From Lacinutrix sp. MedPE-SW (GTDB lineage: Bacteria; Bacteroidota; Bacteroidia; Flavobacteriales; Flavobacteriaceae): DNA of 64,000 bases. Shown here piece by piece: positions 19,042 to 28,843 of this stretch (position 1 is the first letter of the stretch; every line of letters starts with the position of its first letter). The notes beneath the pieces were generated by a model. The model did not search any database. It saw nothing but the letters and a program-made list of their open reading frames with translations, and was not told where the DNA came from. The stretch spans positions 62,001-126,000 of the forward strand of contig NZ_MPCX01000008.1 in NCBI RefSeq assembly GCF_001874145.1, read 5' to 3'. A program made the translations under genes and the position numbers.

Positions 19042-22000
19042 TTAAAAGTTAAGTTTTACATTCATTGAATAAAATCGTGTTGGAGGAGTTTGTGCGTATC
19101 CACCTATACCTGAACCAATTTCTGGATCATTATAACCTCTATTTTCTTTAGGTAATACAGTTAGTAAGTTTCTACCGCTTAAGCCAACTGCTAAGCCATT
19201 TATAAATGTATTTTCTAAAAATTTATTAGGAAGTGTATAACTTAGTGCCACTTCTCTAAGTTTAAATGCTGTAGCGTCTAAAATAAAATTTTCGTCTACA
19301 CCAGTGAAAGCATCACTTTGTACGAAAGATTGGTATTGAGCATATTCGCTTGGTCCACCGTATGAAGGTCCAGTTAAAACATTGGTGTTTGCTACTCCAG
19401 AACCTTCTACTGTTGAGTTTGGAAACACAAAATATCCTCTTCCATTTTCTGCTGTAACAAAACTACGTCCTTGACCTGTAAGGTTGTTGTATATATTTGA
19501 ATAGAATACATGACCTGTTCTAAAATCTGCAACAGCACTAAGTTTGAAGCCTTTGTAAGTAAATTCTGTACCGAAATTTAAAATATAATCTGGAGTTGTT
19601 TTACCTAATACTTTTAATCCTGAAGCTACTTGAGGTTCTCCATTAGCATTAACTATAACACGACCTTGATCGTCTCTTTCATATGCGCTACCTCTTATTA
19701 ATGGAAATTCTTCACCTTGTACTGCGTAGATACCAGGAGAGCCAGATCCTAAAATATCTGAATCTTCTGTAATTTTATTAGCTATGGTTTTCTGTGAAGC
19801 ATACCCAAAGTTTACATTCCATCTAAAATCATCTGTTTTAATTGGTACTAGCCCTAAGTCAACTTCATAGGCTTTAGTTTCTGTTTCACCAACATTAACT
19901 CCTGCGCTAAATACACTTGTTGAACTAGATACGGATGCGCTAAGTATTTGGTTTTCATTAGTGTAAAAAGAATAACTACCGTCTAAAGTAATTCTAGGAA
20001 TACCTCCTTTTTTTAAGAACTCTAAATTTATATTAGCTTCGTAGGTATTAATAAATTCAGGTTCGATATTATTATCAAATGTTGATGAAGGTATTAAAAA
20101 TGAATTTACACCACTTGGGTAAGGAAATGCTGATGGTCTAAAACCTGTATCATATAAATCGTGAGCATCTAAAGCAGAAATGTTTGCTACTTTTACATAA
20201 CCACCAGAAATTTTTAATTTATTTAAAGCTTTACTTTTTAATTCAGGAAATGCTTTTGTAGCTATAAATGCTGTACCGGCAGACCAGTAAAAGAAGCCAA
20301 TGTCACCAATTTCTCTTCCTGGAGATTGTAATCTACTATCCCATTCTTGACGACCTGTTAAGTTTAAAAATAAATAATCTTTATAACCTAAATCTACATT
20401 TGCAAATATTGCTTGTTGTCTTTGTTTTGTAGCAAAATCTGTATCAACTGTACCTCCAGATATGTTTTCAACAGTATAAAGACCTGGTAAAGTTAATTGT
20501 CTTCCAAATGCAGTTTGAGATGAAAACTCATAATCTGTAGCATTAAAACCTATTAAAGATTTTAATTCTATATCTTCAGTTAATTGATAATTAAAATTTG
20601 TAATTAAATCTGTATATAGTCTTCTGTCTCTAGAACTTGTAACTCTTAAAGATGATTGAATGTCTCTTCCATCTCCTGTAACTGTGTAAGGTGAAGTATA
20701 ATCATTATTATACCTGATACCTTTTGAGCTATTAGTAACAATATTGGTTCTAATTAATGTGCTAATGTTGTCATTGAACTTGTAAGATAATTCACCAGAA
20801 AGATCAGATCTAAAGTTTTCTGTATTTGTTCTTTGGTTTTGTGCTACCCAATATGGACTGTTTCCAAAAGCTGTCCAGTGATCGCTATTACTACCAGAAC
20901 TAAATTGTGTTACATCTACATCACTAGGTACTTGAGAGAGTTGGCTATATGCACCTCCAAATAATGTAGTGCCATCACTATCAAAAATTGCAGAGGTTAC
21001 TTCTGTATCTTCATTTGTAAATCTAGCATTTCCAGAAATAGACCATTTTCCAAATGTTTTTCCTGCGCTTAAAGCAAAAAAGTCTTTTTTAAATTCATCT
21101 TCTGGAATTAAGCCTTCTGTTTTTCTCTTGTTAGCAGATAAAGAAAAGAAACCTTCGCTATCTCCTCCAGAAAGTGATAATGTGTTTTGTAATGTTACAC
21201 CTGTGTTAAAAAAGTCTTTAATATTGTCTTCTTTAAATTCATATGTATTGTATCTAAAGTCTGTTATTGTAGGATAAGGTAAACCGGTTGGTTGAATTGA
21301 ACCATCATATTCTGGTCCCCAAGAGCCTTGATCGAACGCATCTATTTCACCCCAATAACCTTTACCGTATCGATCTTGTAATTGCGGTAAAAAAGCAACT
21401 TCTTCTAGAGTTACTGTAGAAGATAGGCTAATATTTAATTTTCCTTTTTCTTTAGATCCTTTTTTTGTTGTAACTACAACAACTCCATTACCGCCTCGAG
21501 AACCATAAAGAGCTGCGCCGTTTGGACCTTTTAAAATGTTTATAGATTCTATGATTTCAGGATCTAAATCAGATAATATACCAGCGGTTGAAATTACATT
21601 ATCAATTACAACTAATGCAGAGTTGTCTCCAGAAAGAGATCTGGTACCACGAAGTAATATTTGTGTATCAGGATTAACACCTGTATTAACAGTATTTATT
21701 TGTAATCCTGAAACTTTACCAGCTAAAGCTTGTACTGCATCCGGGTTGTTTGCAGCTACAATTTCATCAGATTTTAAGTTTTCATAAGCAGTGGTAATCT
21801 CATCTGGTTTTCTTTTAATACCAACTGCAGTGACAATAACTTCATCTAATGCTGCTACATCTGGCTCCATAGCGAAACTAACTGTGCTATCATCTGTTAT
21901 AGTGACTTCTTTTGACAAATAGCCAATGAAAGTAAACTCTAATATGTCGCCATTACTTGCGTCAATATTATAGTTACCATCAAAATCTGTTTGTGTACCA

Positions 22001-22152
22001 TTGCTGGTTCCTTTTAAAACAATATTTACTCCAGGCATTGGTAATCCGGTTTCATCGGTTATTGTGCCGGAAATTGTTTTTTCTTGTGCGAACGAAAGTT
22101 GCACAATAAACGCTAGGAAAAGCGTTAAAATTCCATTAAACTTTGTTTTCAT
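19042..22152 (-). CDS. SusC/RagA family TonB-dependent outer-membrane transporter (second copy)
   Basis: This 1036-residue transporter has a signal peptide ending SFAQ, the regulatory-like domain (DETGLPMPGVNI, TDFDGNYNI), the TonB-box-like LDEVIVTAVG near residue 103, a plug with ILKGPNGAALYGSRGGNG near residue 206, and a barrel ending FYSMNVKLNF. Residues 1-60 are almost identical to those of the first SusC, whereas barrel sequences differ strongly. That implies a different ligand. It is the first gene of the second four-gene operon. Confidence 0.96.
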   Translation of the reverse strand: MKTKFNGILTLFLAFIVQLSFAQEKTISGTITDETGLPMPGVNIVLKGTSNGTQTDFDGNYNIDASNGDILEFTFIGYLSKEVTITDDSTVSFAMEPDVAALDEVIVTAVGIKRKPDEITTAYENLKSDEIVAANNPDAVQALAGKVSGLQINTVNTGVNPDTQILLRGTRSLSGDNSALVVIDNVISTAGILSDLDPEIIESINILKGPNGAALYGSRGGNGVVVVTTKKGSKEKGKLNISLSSTVTLEEVAFLPQLQDRYGKGYWGEIDAFDQGSWGPEYDGSIQPTGLPYPTITDFRYNTYEFKEDNIKDFFNTGVTLQNTLSLSGGDSEGFFSLSANKRKTEGLIPEDEFKKDFFALSAGKTFGKWSISGNARFTNEDTEVTSAIFDSDGTTLFGGAYSQLSQVPSDVDVTQFSSGSNSDHWTAFGNSPYWVAQNQRTNTENFRSDLSGELSYKFNDNISTLIRTNIVTNSSKGIRYNNDYTSPYTVTGDGRDIQSSLRVTSSRDRRLYTDLITNFNYQLTEDIELKSLIGFNATDYEFSSQTAFGRQLTLPGLYTVENISGGTVDTDFATKQRQQAIFANVDLGYKDYLFLNLTGRQEWDSRLQSPGREIGDIGFFYWSAGTAFIATKAFPELKSKALNKLKISGGYVKVANISALDAHDLYDTGFRPSAFPYPSGVNSFLIPSSTFDNNIEPEFINTYEANINLEFLKKGGIPRITLDGSYSFYTNENQILSASVSSSTSVFSAGVNVGETETKAYEVDLGLVPIKTDDFRWNVNFGYASQKTIANKITEDSDILGSGSPGIYAVQGEEFPLIRGSAYERDDQGRVIVNANGEPQVASGLKVLGKTTPDYILNFGTEFTYKGFKLSAVADFRTGHVFYSNIYNNLTGQGRSFVTAENGRGYFVFPNSTVEGSGVANTNVLTGPSYGGPSEYAQYQSFVQSDAFTGVDENFILDATAFKLREVALSYTLPNKFLENTFINGLAVGLSGRNLLTVLPKENRGYNDPEIGSGIGGYAQTPPTRFYSMNVKLNF

Positions 22153-22163
22153 GTTGATTTTTG

Positions 22164-22202
22164 ATTTGAATTAGTCTTATGCTAAATTTCTTAATAATTA
22201 AG
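22164..22202 (-). promoter_or_regulatory. Leader/control region of the second SusCD operon
   Basis: Positions 22164-22177 carry the same 14 bases as the leader of the first SusC operon. A degenerate -7 element (AAATTTAG on the minus strand) lies at 22189-22182. Immediately upstream, 22190-22202 is a 13-base perfect palindrome (CTTAAT-A-ATTAAG) placed where an operator could act. Confidence 0.45.
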
Positions 22203-22264
22203 GAGAAAACCTACATTGAAAGAGTTAAAGTTTAATATATTGTTAATGTTTTTTTTGGAAATTG

Positions 22265-23959
22265 CTAGAAAACAGAGGTTAAGCTCAAGTGTATTTTTGA
22301 ATTATTCAGCTTAAATTGTTGGTTTTCACTTTTTCCATTGGCGTAATTAAATTTTAATAAACCAGCTTTGGTTGTAACTCCAAAACCAACACCAAAACTG
22401 TAGAGGTTTTCTTTTATATTATCTATTTTGTTATTTAATGTTGCGAAATCTATAATAGTGTGTGCGTAAATAGAATTGCTTAATCGATATCTATATTCGG
22501 TATTTAAAACTCCGTATTGTGTTGCTAAAAGACTGTTTTCTTGAAAACCTCTTATCGAGTTAATACCACCAAATCTAAATAATTCGTTTTCAAGATGGTT
22601 TTTTGAGTTTAGTAATGCGCCATTTAATCTTAGAAAAATACTATTGTTTTGGTTTAAATTAAAAATATGATGTAATTCTGAAACTATTCTAGTTTGTTTT
22701 TCATTAGTGTTATTAAACTGTCTGGACCCAAATCCAAGCTCGACTTTTAAAAGAGATTTTACTGGAAACGTTGTGTTGTCGGTTTTTCTATTTTCAAAAT
22801 CATATTTTATGGTATAGAAATTAGCATTATAATCATTTATTTGAGTTGTATTTGTATTCTCTAAAAGATTGTTTGATTCAATAGCATCTAAGCCTATAAA
22901 AACTCTAGTTTTAGCATTTAGCTGGTAAAATAATTTTGCTTTCTGGTTCACAGTATTAAATGTGCTATCTTGTTTAAAAATATTTAGTTCTAATTCTGTT
23001 CCAATAGGTGAGCCTAGTATATATGGGAGGTTGATGTTGATTTCAAATTTTTTCTGTTCTAATTCATTCGCTTTATAAAGGAGTTTTAAGGACTCACCAT
23101 AGTTGAAATTATTGTTAAGTTGTAAATCTAAATACCCGTTAAACTCTAACTTGTTTGTATTTTCATTTGTGCTAAAACCTAAATAGCCATCAAAAGTATT
23201 GCTGTTTGCTTTTTCAATATATAGATAAAGTTGTGTGGAGTCTTTAGTAAATAAAACTTCTGGTGGTTTTATTTGGTTAGCAAAACGTAAATTATTTAAT
23301 GAGTTTACTTTGTTTTTAATGGCGTCTATGTTAAAAGTCTTAGACGGTTTAATTTTTAAAAATCTTTTTAAATAAGACTTAGGGAATTTTTCATAGCCCT
23401 TAACAATTATTTTGTCTAAGCCTCTTTTAGACTCTCCATTATTAATTATTAATCTTGCAGAAATTATATTTTCATCATTAATTTTTATATCAGATAATTT
23501 TAACTTGGTAAAAGGGAAGCCTTGATTTGCAATGTCTTTATTTAAAAAGGATAAGGTGTTTTCTACTTCTTCAAAAGGAATAACAAAAAAAGAATCAAAA
23601 ATATTATCTGTAATTAATTTGATTGATTGAGATGTTATTTGGTTTTTTTCAAAATAAATGTGAATGACCTCGTACTTATTTCCTAAATGTATTTTTGAAA
23701 GATGAGTGCTGTCGTTTAATTTAGTTAAAGCAAAAATGCTATTTTCTATGTAACCAGATTTTGTTACTCTATTTTGTAGAGAATCTATCTCATTTAAAAC
23801 ACTCTTGTAATCTATATGAGTTTTATTGTAATTTAAATTTTTAATTATTTCGGTTTCCTTATCATTAGATCCAATTATTTCTAAATTTAAATTTTGAGCA
23901 ATTAATTCTGAAGAGAATATTAAAAGACTAATAATTAAGATAGGTGTATATTTGTGCAC
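22265..23959 (-). CDS. BamA/TamA-superfamily outer-membrane protein with POTRA-like region
   Basis: The 564-residue protein has a signal peptide ending LIAQ, a periplasmic region of about 230 residues with POTRA-like strands (KIIVKGYEKFPKSYLKRFLKIKP in two halves near residue 185), and a C-terminal barrel. The Omp85 hallmark appears as FRFGGINSIRGF near residue 465, and the C-terminus LSLTSVF suits barrel insertion. It is smaller than BamA and not linked to skp-like genes, so it is a paralogue of unknown cargo. It is divergent from rpsL. Confidence 0.87.
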   Translation of the reverse strand: MHKYTPILIISLLIFSSELIAQNLNLEIIGSNDKETEIIKNLNYNKTHIDYKSVLNEIDSLQNRVTKSGYIENSIFALTKLNDSTHLSKIHLGNKYEVIHIYFEKNQITSQSIKLITDNIFDSFFVIPFEEVENTLSFLNKDIANQGFPFTKLKLSDIKINDENIISARLIINNGESKRGLDKIIVKGYEKFPKSYLKRFLKIKPSKTFNIDAIKNKVNSLNNLRFANQIKPPEVLFTKDSTQLYLYIEKANSNTFDGYLGFSTNENTNKLEFNGYLDLQLNNNFNYGESLKLLYKANELEQKKFEININLPYILGSPIGTELELNIFKQDSTFNTVNQKAKLFYQLNAKTRVFIGLDAIESNNLLENTNTTQINDYNANFYTIKYDFENRKTDNTTFPVKSLLKVELGFGSRQFNNTNEKQTRIVSELHHIFNLNQNNSIFLRLNGALLNSKNHLENELFRFGGINSIRGFQENSLLATQYGVLNTEYRYRLSNSIYAHTIIDFATLNNKIDNIKENLYSFGVGFGVTTKAGLLKFNYANGKSENQQFKLNNSKIHLSLTSVF

Positions 23960-24063
23960 GAATTTTTGTTCTATATAGAGATGTAAATCTAACGCAAAAA
24001 CTTTCCATATAATATAGACTGTAAGATAAATTTAAAAAACTATTGAAAATTAATCTTTTACGG

Positions 24064-24112
24064 TTTGAATTTCAAAAATTAATTTCTACCTTTGCAGCCC
24101 TCTTAGAAGAGG
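24064..24112 (+). promoter_or_regulatory. rpsL: Promoter of the str/S10 ribosomal operon with initial hairpin
   Basis: TTTG at 24064-24067 (-33) and TACCTTTG at 24087-24094 (-7) are separated by exactly 19 bases, the best promoter in the window. CCTCT/AGAGG at 24099-24112 forms a 5-bp hairpin with a TAGA loop right at the predicted transcript start. The rpsL start codon follows at 24139. Confidence 0.88.
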
Positions 24113-24138
24113 TCAATTAAATTTATATATAAATATAT

Positions 24139-24513
24139 ATGCCAACAATTTCACAATTAGTAAGAAAAGGAAGAGCCAAAATAACCAAGAAGAGTAAATC
24201 GGCTGCTTTAGATTCTTGTCCGCAAAGACGTGGTGTGTGTACTCGTGTGTATACAACGACACCTAAAAAACCAAACTCAGCAATGCGTAAGGTAGCAAGG
24301 GTTCGTTTAACAAATGGTAACGAAGTAAACGCATACATTGGTGGAGAAGGTCACAATCTACAAGAGCACTCGATAGTATTGGTTAGAGGTGGAAGGGTAA
24401 AAGATTTACCAGGAGTTAGATACCACATTGTACGTGGAGCATTAGATACCGCAGGTGTTGATGGTCGTACGCAACGTAGATCTAAATATGGTGCTAAACG
24501 CCCTAAAAAGTAA
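24139..24513 (+). CDS. rpsL: 30S ribosomal protein S12
   Basis: S12 sits at the decoding centre and controls accuracy. The 124-residue product starts [12 protein letters not shown] and keeps the streptomycin-related loops in their wild-type form: [11 protein letters not shown] near residues 41-52 and [12 protein letters not shown] near residues 84-95. It is the first gene of the str block, 45 bases downstream of a consensus promoter, and is followed by rpsG after 23 bases. Confidence 0.99.
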   Translation: MPTISQLVRKGRAKITKKSKSAALDSCPQRRGVCTRVYTTTPKKPNSAMRKVARVRLTNGNEVNAYIGGEGHNLQEHSIVLVRGGRVKDLPGVRYHIVRGALDTAGVDGRTQRRSKYGAKRPKK

Positions 24514-24536
24514 TTTTAAAACTTTAAGAAGAAGAC

Positions 24537-25013
24537 ATGAGAAAAAGAGCAGCGAAAAAAAGACCGCTTTTACCAGATCCACGTTTTAACGATCAGTTAG
24601 TAACTCGTTTTGTTAACATGATGATGTGGGATGGAAAGAAGTCAGTAGCTTTTAAAGTATTTTACGATGCAATTGATATCGTAGAGTCTAAGAAAACAGA
24701 CGAAGAAAAAACAGCATTAGAAGTATGGAAAGATGCTTTATCTAACGTTATGCCTCACGTAGAAGTACGTAGTCGTAGAGTTGGTGGAGCGACATTTCAA
24801 ATTCCTAACCCAATACGTGCAGACCGTAAGGTTTCTACAGCTATGAAGTGGCTTATTAGCTTTTCTAGAAAGAGAAACGAAAAATCTATGGCTCAACGTT
24901 TAGCAGCAGAAGTTTTAGCAGCAGCTAAAGAAGAAGGTGCAGCGGTTAAGAAAAGAGTAGATACTCATAAAATGGCTGAAGCAAATAAAGCATTCTCTCA
25001 CTTTAGATTTTAA
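24537..25013 (+). CDS. rpsG: 30S ribosomal protein S7
   Basis: S7 initiates assembly of the 3' (head) domain of 16S rRNA. The 158-residue product begins [15 protein letters not shown] and contains the family segment [16 protein letters not shown] near residue 78 and the helix ending [12 protein letters not shown]. Length is standard. It lies between rpsL and fusA, 6 bases before the latter; in E. coli S7 is the autoregulator of the str operon, but I see no equivalent structure in the 23-base rpsL-rpsG gap. Confidence 0.99.
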   Translation: MRKRAAKKRPLLPDPRFNDQLVTRFVNMMMWDGKKSVAFKVFYDAIDIVESKKTDEEKTALEVWKDALSNVMPHVEVRSRRVGGATFQIPNPIRADRKVSTAMKWLISFSRKRNEKSMAQRLAAEVLAAAKEEGAAVKKRVDTHKMAEANKAFSHFRF

Positions 25014-25019
25014 GAAAAA

Positions 25020-27146
25020 ATGGCAAGAGATTTAAAATTCACAAGAAACATAGGAATTGCAGCTCATATTGATGCTGGTAAAACAACAACAACAGAGCGT
25101 ATTCTTTATTATACAGGAGTTTCACATAAAATTGGTGAAGTACATGATGGTGCTGCAACAATGGACTGGATGGAGCAAGAGCAAGAACGTGGTATCACTA
25201 TTACTTCTGCAGCTACAACTTGTACATGGCAGTTTCCTTTAGAAAATGCACAACCAACTCCAGAAACAAAAGGGTATCACTTTAATATTATCGATACTCC
25301 TGGTCACGTAGATTTTACTGTTGAAGTAAATAGATCTTTACGTGTATTAGATGGTTTAGTATTTTTATTTAGTGCAGTAGATGGTGTTGAGCCACAATCT
25401 GAAACTAACTGGAGATTAGCAGATAACTATAAAGTTCCAAGAATTGGTTTCGTTAATAAAATGGACCGTCAAGGATCAAACTTTTTAGGTGTTTGCCAAC
25501 AAGTAAAAGATATGTTAAAATCTAACGCGGTGCCAATCGTATTAAACATTGGTGATGAAGCAGATTTTAAAGGTATTATAGATTTAGTGAAAAACCGTGC
25601 TATTGTATGGCATGATGAAACTCAAGGAGCAACTTTCGATGTTATCGAAATTCCTGAGGATATGAAAGCTGAAGCTCGTAAGTACCGTGCGCTTTTAATT
25701 GAAGAAGTTGCAACTTACGATGAGAACTTACTAGAAAAATTCATGGAAGATGAAGATTCTATCACAGAAGAAGAAGTGCACGCTGCACTTAGAGCTGCTG
25801 TTATGGATATGGCGATTATTCCAATGATATGTGGTTCAGCATTCAAAAACAAAGGTGTACAATTCTTATTAGATGCTGTATGTCGTTACTTACCTTCTCC
25901 AACTGATAAAGAAGGAATTAGAGGTATTAACCCAGTGACAGATGAAGAAGAATTACGTAGACCAGATGTAAAAGAACCATTTTCAGCTTTAGCATTTAAA
26001 ATTGCTACAGATCCTTTCGTAGGACGTTTGGCATTCTTTAGAGCTTATTCTGGACGTTTAGATGCAGGTTCTTACATCTTAAATAACCGTTCTGGAAAAA
26101 AAGAACGTATTTCACGTATCTATCAAATGCACTCTAATAAACAAAATGCTATCGATTTTATTGAAGCAGGAGATATTGGAGCAGCAGTAGGGTTTAAAGA
26201 CATTAAGACTGGTGATACTATGTCTGATGAGAAGAATCCTATCGTTTTAGAATCTATGGACTTCCCAGATCCAGTAATTGGTATTGCGGTTGAGCCTAAA
26301 ACTAAAGCAGATGTTGATAAATTAGGTATGGCTTTAGCTAAATTAGCAGAGGAAGATCCAACATTTACAGCAAGAACAGACGAGTCTTCAGGACAAACAA
26401 TTATATCAGGAATGGGTGAGTTACACTTAGATATTATTGTAGATCGTTTAAAACGTGAGTTTAAAGTTGAAGTAAATCAAGGGCAACCTCAAGTTGAGTA
26501 CAAAGAAGCTATTACTCAAGCTGCAGACCATAGAGAAACTTATAAGAAGCAATCTGGTGGTCGTGGTAAATTTGCTGATATTGTATTTACAATTGAGCCA
26601 GCAGATGAAGGAGTAGTAGGACTTCAGTTTGAATCTATTATTAAAGGTGGTAACGTTCCTAAAGAATTCATCCCGTCTATTGAAAAAGGATTTAAAATGG
26701 CAATGGTAAATGGTCCATTAGCAGGATATGAAGTAGATTCTATGAAAGTAACATTAAAAGATGGATCTTACCATGATGTAGATTCAGATCAGTTATCTTT
26801 CGAATTAGCAGCTAAATTAGGATTTAAAAATTCAGCAAAGGCAGCTAAAGCAGTTATTATGGAGCCTATTATGAAATTAGAAGTTATTACTCCTGAAGAG
26901 AATATGGGTGATATTGTAGGTGATTTAAACAGAAGAAGAGGTCAAGTAAGTGACATGGGAGATAGAGCTGGTGCAAAAACTGTAAAAGCAACTGTACCAT
27001 TATCTGAAATGTTTGGATATGTAACAACATTAAGAACATTATCTTCTGGACGTGCGACATCAACAATGGAATTTTCACACTATGCTGAAACACCTTCAAA
27101 TATATCTGAGGAAGTAATTAAAGCAGCTAAAGGCGTAGAAGCTTAA
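25020..27146 (+). CDS. fusA: Elongation factor G
   Basis: EF-G is the GTPase that drives ribosomal translocation and, with RRF, recycling. The 708-residue product has the full set of G motifs: [13 protein letters not shown] near residue 15, the RGITI switch, DTPGHVDF near residue 92 and NKMD near residue 146, followed by domains II-V including the domain IV stretch [11 protein letters not shown]. It is the only fusA-type gene in the window. tuf, which follows fusA in many bacteria, is absent and rpsJ comes directly after it. Confidence 0.99.
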   Translation: MARDLKFTRNIGIAAHIDAGKTTTTERILYYTGVSHKIGEVHDGAATMDWMEQEQERGITITSAATTCTWQFPLENAQPTPETKGYHFNIIDTPGHVDFTVEVNRSLRVLDGLVFLFSAVDGVEPQSETNWRLADNYKVPRIGFVNKMDRQGSNFLGVCQQVKDMLKSNAVPIVLNIGDEADFKGIIDLVKNRAIVWHDETQGATFDVIEIPEDMKAEARKYRALLIEEVATYDENLLEKFMEDEDSITEEEVHAALRAAVMDMAIIPMICGSAFKNKGVQFLLDAVCRYLPSPTDKEGIRGINPVTDEEELRRPDVKEPFSALAFKIATDPFVGRLAFFRAYSGRLDAGSYILNNRSGKKERISRIYQMHSNKQNAIDFIEAGDIGAAVGFKDIKTGDTMSDEKNPIVLESMDFPDPVIGIAVEPKTKADVDKLGMALAKLAEEDPTFTARTDESSGQTIISGMGELHLDIIVDRLKREFKVEVNQGQPQVEYKEAITQAADHRETYKKQSGGRGKFADIVFTIEPADEGVVGLQFESIIKGGNVPKEFIPSIEKGFKMAMVNGPLAGYEVDSMKVTLKDGSYHDVDSDQLSFELAAKLGFKNSAKAAKAVIMEPIMKLEVITPEENMGDIVGDLNRRRGQVSDMGDRAGAKTVKATVPLSEMFGYVTTLRTLSSGRATSTMEFSHYAETPSNISEEVIKAAKGVEA

Positions 27147-27157
27147 AACTAAAGAAA

Positions 27158-27463
27158 ATGAGTCAAAAAATTAGAATAAAATTAAAGTCTTACGATCACA
27201 ATTTAGTTGACAAGTCTGCTGATAAGATTGTAAAAACAGTAAAGAGTACTGGAGCTGTTGTAACGGGACCAATTCCATTACCAACACACAAGAAAATTTT
27301 CACTGTACTACGTTCACCACACGTAAATAAGAAGTCAAGAGAACAATTTCAATTAAGCTCTTACAAGAGATTATTAGATATTTACTCTTCATCTTCAAAA
27401 ACAATTGATGCTCTTATGAAATTAGAGTTACCAAGTGGAGTAGAAGTAGAAATCAAAGTTTAA
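27158..27463 (+). CDS. rpsJ: 30S ribosomal protein S10
   Basis: S10 is a head-domain protein that also serves as NusE in antitermination complexes. The 101-residue product has the family core [19 protein letters not shown] in the N-terminus and [24 protein letters not shown] in two overlapping parts near residues 43-65. Here S10 is the last gene before a strong terminator-like hairpin, so in this organism it is grouped with the str genes instead of heading the S10 block. Confidence 0.99.
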   Translation: MSQKIRIKLKSYDHNLVDKSADKIVKTVKSTGAVVTGPIPLPTHKKIFTVLRSPHVNKKSREQFQLSSYKRLLDIYSSSSKTIDALMKLELPSGVEVEIKV

Positions 27464-27479
27464 GTATAAACTTTACATG

Positions 27480-27557
27480 TCCTTAACGATGGTTAAGGAA
27501 AAACGGATAAAAATACAATTCAAGGCTGAAACGTATTTTCAGCCTTGAATGTTTTTT
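27480..27557 (+). terminator. Hairpin plus terminator-like attenuator between rpsJ and rplC
   Basis: CCTTAAC-GATG-GTTAAGG at 27481-27498 forms a 7-bp stem, extendable by one T-A pair. A second stem at 27518-27550 has 14 perfect pairs around a CGTAT loop and is followed by six T residues. The remaining 31 bases before rplC contain no TAnnTTTG, so the downstream genes probably depend on regulated read-through. Confidence 0.85.
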
Positions 27558-27588
27558 AATAAATAATAACAATAAATAAATAATAATT

Positions 27589-28206
27589 ATGTCTGGGTTA
27601 ATTGGAAAAAAAATCGGTATGACCAGCATTTTCGACGAAAATGGAAAAAACATTCCATGTACAGTAATCGAAGCTGGACCATGTATCGTTACCCAAGTCA
27701 GAACTGAAGAAGTTGACGGCTATAAAGCTGTTCAATTAGGTTTCGATGACGCGACAGAAAAAAGTGCTACAAAAGCTGACCTTGGTCATGCTAAAAAAGC
27801 AGGAACTTCTGTAAAACGCAAAATCGCCGAATTTCAAGGTTTTGAGGAGGAGTACAAGTTAGGTGATGCAATCACTGTAGAGCACTTCGCAGAAGGCGAA
27901 TTTGTAGATGTTTCAGGAACATCAAAAGGTAAAGGATTTCAAGGTGTTGTAAAACGTCATGGTTTCGGTGGTGTAGGTCAAGCTACTCACGGTCAACATA
28001 ACCGTTTAAGAGCGCCAGGATCTATTGGAGCTGCATCTTATCCTGCAAGAGTTTTCAAAGGAATGAAAATGGCAGGAAGAATGGGTGGAGACACAATTAA
28101 AGTTCAAAATTTAAGAGTTTTAAAAGTAGTAACTGAAAAGAATCTACTTGTGGTTAAGGGATGTGTTCCTGGTCACAAAAACGCTTATGTAATTATTAGA
28201 AAATAA
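27589..28206 (+). CDS. rplC: 50S ribosomal protein L3
   Basis: L3 starts folding of 23S rRNA near the peptidyl-transferase centre. The 205-residue product begins [17 protein letters not shown] and has the conserved extension loop [18 protein letters not shown] near residue 130. It lies directly after an attenuator-like terminator and overlaps rplD by one base (TAATG). The glutamine in THGQHN is present, the residue methylated by PrmB in other bacteria. Confidence 0.99.
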   Translation: MSGLIGKKIGMTSIFDENGKNIPCTVIEAGPCIVTQVRTEEVDGYKAVQLGFDDATEKSATKADLGHAKKAGTSVKRKIAEFQGFEEEYKLGDAITVEHFAEGEFVDVSGTSKGKGFQGVVKRHGFGGVGQATHGQHNRLRAPGSIGAASYPARVFKGMKMAGRMGGDTIKVQNLRVLKVVTEKNLLVVKGCVPGHKNAYVIIRK

Positions 28207-28835
28207 TGAAAGTAGCAGTTTTAGATATAAACGGAAAAGAAACAGGCAGAAAGGCAGACCTTTCTAGCGATGTTTTTGCTATTGAGCCTAATAATCATGC
28301 AGTGTATTTGGATGTTAAACAATATTTAGCAAACCAAAGACAAGGTACTCACAAAGCTAAAGAAAGAGCTGAGATTACTGGATCAACACGTAAGATTAAA
28401 AAGCAAAAAGGAACTGGTACAGCTAGAGCAGGTTCTATTAAGTCTGGTGTTTTTAAAGGTGGTGGACGTATGTTTGGTCCAAGACCAAGAAACTACAGTT
28501 TCAAACTTAATAAAAACTTAAAAAGATTAGCTCGTAAATCAGCTTTCAGTATTAAGGCAAATGAGAAAGCAATTGTTGTTTTAGAAGACTTCAATTTCGA
28601 CTCTCCAAAGACTAAAAATTTCACTAATATTTTGAAAGCTTTAGACTTACAAAATAAAAAATCACTCTTCGTGTTGGGTGCGTCAAATAATAATGTATAT
28701 TTGTCGTCACGCAATTTAAAAGGCTCTGAGGTAGTAACTGCTTCAGAATTAAGTACTTACAAGATTTTAAATGCAAATCAAGTGGTGCTTTTAGAAGGAG
28801 CTTTAGAAGGAATTGTAACGAATTTAAGTAAATAA
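28206..28835 (+). CDS. rplD: 50S ribosomal protein L4
   Basis: L4 lines the exit tunnel and, in E. coli, also represses the S10 operon by attenuation and translation control. The 209-residue product has the tunnel loop [20 protein letters not shown] in residues near 60-80 followed by [17 protein letters not shown]. It overlaps rplC by one base. Its position right after an attenuator-like element is compatible with L4 feedback, which is an inference from the E. coli precedent. Confidence 0.99.
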   Translation: MKVAVLDINGKETGRKADLSSDVFAIEPNNHAVYLDVKQYLANQRQGTHKAKERAEITGSTRKIKKQKGTGTARAGSIKSGVFKGGGRMFGPRPRNYSFKLNKNLKRLARKSAFSIKANEKAIVVLEDFNFDSPKTKNFTNILKALDLQNKKSLFVLGASNNNVYLSSRNLKGSEVVTASELSTYKILNANQVVLLEGALEGIVTNLSK

Positions 28836-28843
28836 GAAACAAA

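Noticed and set aside
24123-24338. Minus-strand ORF over rpsL
   Set aside because: It is a reverse-frame shadow of the highly conserved rpsL and has no protein-like features.
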